Shown: in pieces, positions 61,532 to 64,000 of the stretch
Position numbering within the stretch: the first letter of the stretch is position 1
Layout: each line of letters begins with the position of its first letter
Assembly (NCBI GenBank): GCA_964531455.1
Contig: CAZHFZ010000015.1
Coordinates: 4,788 to 68,787, forward strand
DNA length: 64,000 nucleotides
Source: Ga0077527 sp964531455
Lineage (GTDB): Bacteria; Pseudomonadota; Gammaproteobacteria; Burkholderiales; SG8-41
Reading direction: 5' to 3'
Translations under genes and position numbers: made by a program
The notes under the pieces: model-generated
Database searches by the model: none
What the model was told of the DNA's origin: nothing
The model's input: only the letters and a program-made list of their open reading frames with translations

Positions 61532-61567
61532 AAACACCAAGGACCGTGCAAGCGGCCCTTGGTGTTT
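61532..61567. terminator. intrinsic terminator after the Ldh-family gene
   Basis: AAACACCAAGG pairs with CCTTGGTGTTT (11 bp). The tail is TTTGTG on the plus strand and a run of T residues (complement of A9) on the minus strand, so it may work in both directions. Confidence 0.65.
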
Positions 61568-61763
61568 GTGCTTAAGCAGTGGTCACCGAGCGTATGACCG
61601 CGCAGTCAATTTGGAAAATCGGCATCGGTAACTTTTGCAAATCAATCGCAGTTGGTGGTGCAAAAGCGGATACTGCGCAGGAGACAGCCCGCTGCCGACC
61701 TGAAGCGGTTTTTTTGGTGGCTCCCAAAAACCATCGCGACCGTGCTGCGAATGGAGTGGCCCC

Positions 61764-62006
61764 ATGCTTGATCCACAGATTTCCGCATTACTCATTCAAT
61801 TCGGCTACGACCCGAAAACGATCGAAGCGCTGGTCACCGGTGCGCTGTATCTCACGATCATCGCTGTGGTTGCGGCAATCCCCACGGGCGTGATTGCCAA
61901 GCGCAAGGGAAGATCGGTGAGCGGGTGGGTTCTTTTTGCGCTAAGCGTTCCGCTGTTGCCTTTGATCATTGTGTCGCTGCTGTCGAGCCTAAAGACAAAG
62001 CAGTAA
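61764..62006 (+). CDS. small membrane protein
   Basis: An 80-residue protein with two membrane helices (about 23-42 and 52-74) divided by a basic turn KRKGRS. The inside-positive turn predicts both termini outside. No family recognised. The Shine-Dalgarno is poor (GGAG 10 bases upstream). Confidence 0.55.
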   Translation: MLDPQISALLIQFGYDPKTIEALVTGALYLTIIAVVAAIPTGVIAKRKGRSVSGWVLFALSVPLLPLIIVSLLSSLKTKQ

Positions 62007-62153
62007 GCCGGGGCAACGGGCACTTTTATTCTGCCGACCGCAGATATTGAAGGGCTTGATGCGCTGCATGTATTGCGCGCCGCGCTGGCGGAAGCGGGTA
62101 GCTTCTGATGAGTCATGAATTACCGGTAAAACCGGTCAGTTAAGTCTTATTGT
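62007..62153 (+). other. in-frame post-stop coding-like segment
   Basis: Directly after the TAA of the small membrane gene the same frame stays open to a TGA at 62106-62108 and reads GTGTFILPTADIEGLD then a helix-like VLRAALAEAGSF. Codon usage is gene-like but there is no start. It may be the tail of a lost gene or of a longer form of the upstream gene. Nothing else is seen before the amidase gene. Confidence 0.3.
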
Positions 62154-63509
62154 TCAATACCCCTGCAATTGCATTAACCAGTGGGCATGGGCGCACAGAG
62201 TGCCGTCTTTGCCCGATGCGCCGATCAATTGCATTCCAACGGGAAGCCCGTCGACCTGCATCAGGGGCAAACTGAAGGCGGGAAGTCCAAGGAACGTCGC
62301 ATAAACCAGGAAAGTCCGGCTGCCGGTGTGTTGATGTCCCAATGGGGCCGGTCCGGAGGCGGCCAGTGTCGCAATCGCATCCACGCCCCGCAGCATCGAT
62401 TTCACTTCTTTGCGCATGCGTGCGCTGTTCGCGAGACAGGCGGTATAGTCGGCGGGCTTCATTGCCGCAGCTTGCTGCATACGATCGTGAATCCGCTGCT
62501 CGACCAGGGAAGGATGACGTTCAACATACTGTCGGTATGGCCACTGCATTTCATACGCAGTGATATTGAGGCAGCTGTTGATATAGTCCTCGTTGATGGC
62601 CGCTTCTAGTGCGGCGGCACCGGGATGGTTGTCGCGGCTGACGATTTCGACGCCGGCCTCGCGCATGGCCGTCAGTACGCGTTCGAATTCCGCCCGCGTG
62701 GCATCGCTCGTTTCGGCGAGCCAGCCCGGTGTCTGCAGATGCAGTATGCGGCGGGGCTTTAATGCGCGCGGCGGTCGTTCTCCCGCACGGTGCAGAAACG
62801 GGTGGCCTGGATGGCCTTGGGCCAGCGAGAGGTGAGAGGCGATCCGCCACGTGTCATCCAGGGTGCTGCCGAGTATGCCCATGTGGTCGTGGGTGTGTGA
62901 AATCGGATGTACCCCCTGCATGCTCAGTACGCCATGCGTGGGTTTGAAACCGACGATTCCGCAGAATGATGCCGGTCTCAGGGTCGAACCCTGGGTTTGG
63001 GTGCCGAGCGCAACAGGGACCATGCCGGCGCCTACTGAAGCCCCCGAGCCGCTGGAGGAACCGCCGGGCGTGCGCTGTGTGTCATGCGGATTGCGGGACT
63101 TGTTGGTGGCGCCACAGGCGAATGCCGTGGTTACGGTTTTGCCGAGAATCACGGCGCCTCCCATGCGGAGTGCCTGCACGCATGCCGCGTCGTATGCCGG
63201 CTGCCAGCCCTTGAACACCGGGCTGCCCATTTGGGTGGGCATGTCGCAGGTATCCATGATGTCCTTGATACCGACCGGACATCCGTCAACCATGGACAGC
63301 GGTTGTCGAGCGCGATAGCGCGCTGTCGCCGCTTTTGCCGCAGCACGGGCACCTTCAAGGTTGAGTGTCTCAAATGCCTGCACTTCGGATTCGCGTGATC
63401 CGATCACCGAAATGCAGCGTTCCAGAAAGTCCGATGGTGTGTCTTTGCCGGAGCGGAATGCGGTGACTGCGCGGGAAAAGCTGATGATGTTCGGGTTGTA
63501 TGCAGACAT
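62154..63509 (-). CDS. amidase signature family protein
   Basis: A 451-residue amidase-signature enzyme. The Ser-cisSer-Lys triad is Lys82 (GIKDIMDT), Ser152 (PGGSSSGSG) and nucleophile Ser175 (TQTQGSTLRPAS). It hydrolyses amide bonds. No signal peptide is present. It is followed closely by the partial Bug gene upstream on the same strand (9-base gap), so it likely acts on an imported amide. Confidence 0.92.
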   Translation of the reverse strand: MSAYNPNIISFSRAVTAFRSGKDTPSDFLERCISVIGSRESEVQAFETLNLEGARAAAKAATARYRARQPLSMVDGCPVGIKDIMDTCDMPTQMGSPVFKGWQPAYDAACVQALRMGGAVILGKTVTTAFACGATNKSRNPHDTQRTPGGSSSGSGASVGAGMVPVALGTQTQGSTLRPASFCGIVGFKPTHGVLSMQGVHPISHTHDHMGILGSTLDDTWRIASHLSLAQGHPGHPFLHRAGERPPRALKPRRILHLQTPGWLAETSDATRAEFERVLTAMREAGVEIVSRDNHPGAAALEAAINEDYINSCLNITAYEMQWPYRQYVERHPSLVEQRIHDRMQQAAAMKPADYTACLANSARMRKEVKSMLRGVDAIATLAASGPAPLGHQHTGSRTFLVYATFLGLPAFSLPLMQVDGLPVGMQLIGASGKDGTLCAHAHWLMQLQGY

Positions 63510-63518
63510 GAAAATTCG

Positions 63519-64000
63519 TTAGTTGGCGACGATGTTCGCGGCCTTGACGACTTTGGCCCATTTTGCAATTTCCGATTTCACGTATGCATTGGTCTGCTCC
63601 AGAGGCGCCGCCAGCGGCTCAAGTCCAAGCGACATCATCTTTTCGCTGATGGACTGAACTTGCATCATCTTGATCAACTCGCCGTTTAGCTTTGACAATA
63701 CTTCACGTGGCGTTGCGCTGGGGGCGAACATTCCGTACCAGACATCCACCGAATAACCGGGTACTCCAGCCTCGGCGACCGTGGGTGTTTTTGGCAGAAC
63801 GGGGGAACGTTTGCTGCTGGCGATAGCGAGCAGGCGGAGCTTTCCGCTTTCGACATGGGAACGTACGGAAATAATGCTGGCGAAGGTCAGCGAGACCCGC
63901 CCTGCAAGCAGATCAGTCATTCCCGGACCTGTGCCCTTGTACGGGATATGCATCATGTCGATTTGAGCCAGCAGCTTCAACATTTCCATTGCCATGTGAG
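63519..64000 (-). CDS. Bug-family solute-binding protein (N-terminus beyond window edge)
   Basis: The C-terminal 158 or so residues of a Bug receptor. Family motifs seen are MMHIPYKGTGPGMTDLLAGRVSLTF, KRSPVLPKTPTVAEAG and YVKSEIAKWAKVVKAANIVAN (in outline). The signal peptide and the N-terminal lobe lie outside the window. The amidase gene starts 9 bases after its stop codon. Confidence 0.9.
   Translation of the reverse strand, partial: HMAMEMLKLLAQIDMMHIPYKGTGPGMTDLLAGRVSLTFASIISVRSHVESGKLRLLAIASSKRSPVLPKTPTVAEAGVPGYSVDVWYGMFAPSATPREVLSKLNGELIKMMQVQSISEKMMSLGLEPLAAPLEQTNAYVKSEIAKWAKVVKAANIVAN

Overview
The window is about 60% G+C and densely coded. It looks like the chromosome of a betaproteobacterium of the order Burkholderiales (Alcaligenaceae, Comamonadaceae or Burkholderiaceae type). 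The main sign is eight receptors of the Bug (TctC) family of tripartite tricarboxylate transporters, which are hugely expanded in that group. Supporting signs are GntR/FCD, PrpF, MmgE/PrpD and TcuAB genes and a HemP locus. No rRNA, CRISPR array, intact transposase or prophage was seen. There is one tRNA, tRNA-Arg(CCT).

Layout. 1-7.8 kb: a partial class II aldolase divergent from a PrpF isomerase, a TerB-DUF697 protein, an SDR dehydrogenase, a four-gene Fur-controlled hemP cluster of small proteins, an MFS transporter, and a renalase-like oxidase. 7.9-14.2 kb: a leftward catabolic block (fused 5-oxoprolinase/hydantoinase, CMD-like protein, 2-hydroxyacid dehydrogenase, Bug), the last three joined by 4-bp overlaps. 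14.3-23 kb: mostly housekeeping or envelope genes (Ser/Thr kinase with a cNMP domain, BamE-like lipoprotein, tRNA-Arg, ribbon-helix-helix protein, broken LapG-type protease, acidic micro-ORF, DUF6352 and SirB1 proteins, NfeD, SPFH protein, MlaA).

23-34.9 kb: gabD behind a possible attenuator, a VOC protein, an isopropylmalate-dehydrogenase-like enzyme, a TauD-GntR-Bug-enolase operon with an SMP-30 lactonase, a fluoroacetate-dehalogenase-like hydrolase, an MFS transporter and a Bug. 35-44.6 kb: a polycarboxylate block (Pht5-like protein, TcuA, TcuB, 2-hydroxyacid dehydrogenase, MmgE/PrpD, PrpF, Bug, MFS). 45-56 kb: one rightward run of nine genes bounded by two paralogous gamma-glutamyltransferase-like Ntn hydrolases, enclosing two Bugs, a DadA-like oxidase, an MmgE/PrpD protein and a three-subunit HcnABC/opine-oxidase-type dehydrogenase. 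56-64 kb: a divergent enoyl-CoA hydratase and ADP-forming acyl-CoA synthetase, a Bug, an LdhA/MDH-type dehydrogenase, a small membrane protein, an amidase and a partial Bug.

How it works together: the window reads as a mosaic of small catabolic cassettes. Each pairs a periplasmic solute receptor with one to four enzymes for an organic acid, amide or modified amino acid. No membrane subunits (TctA/TctB) are present, so these receptors must use permeases encoded elsewhere. The 45-56 kb run is the best candidate for an undescribed pathway, because both GGT-like enzymes lack the residues that normally bind the gamma-glutamyl group and neither has an export signal.
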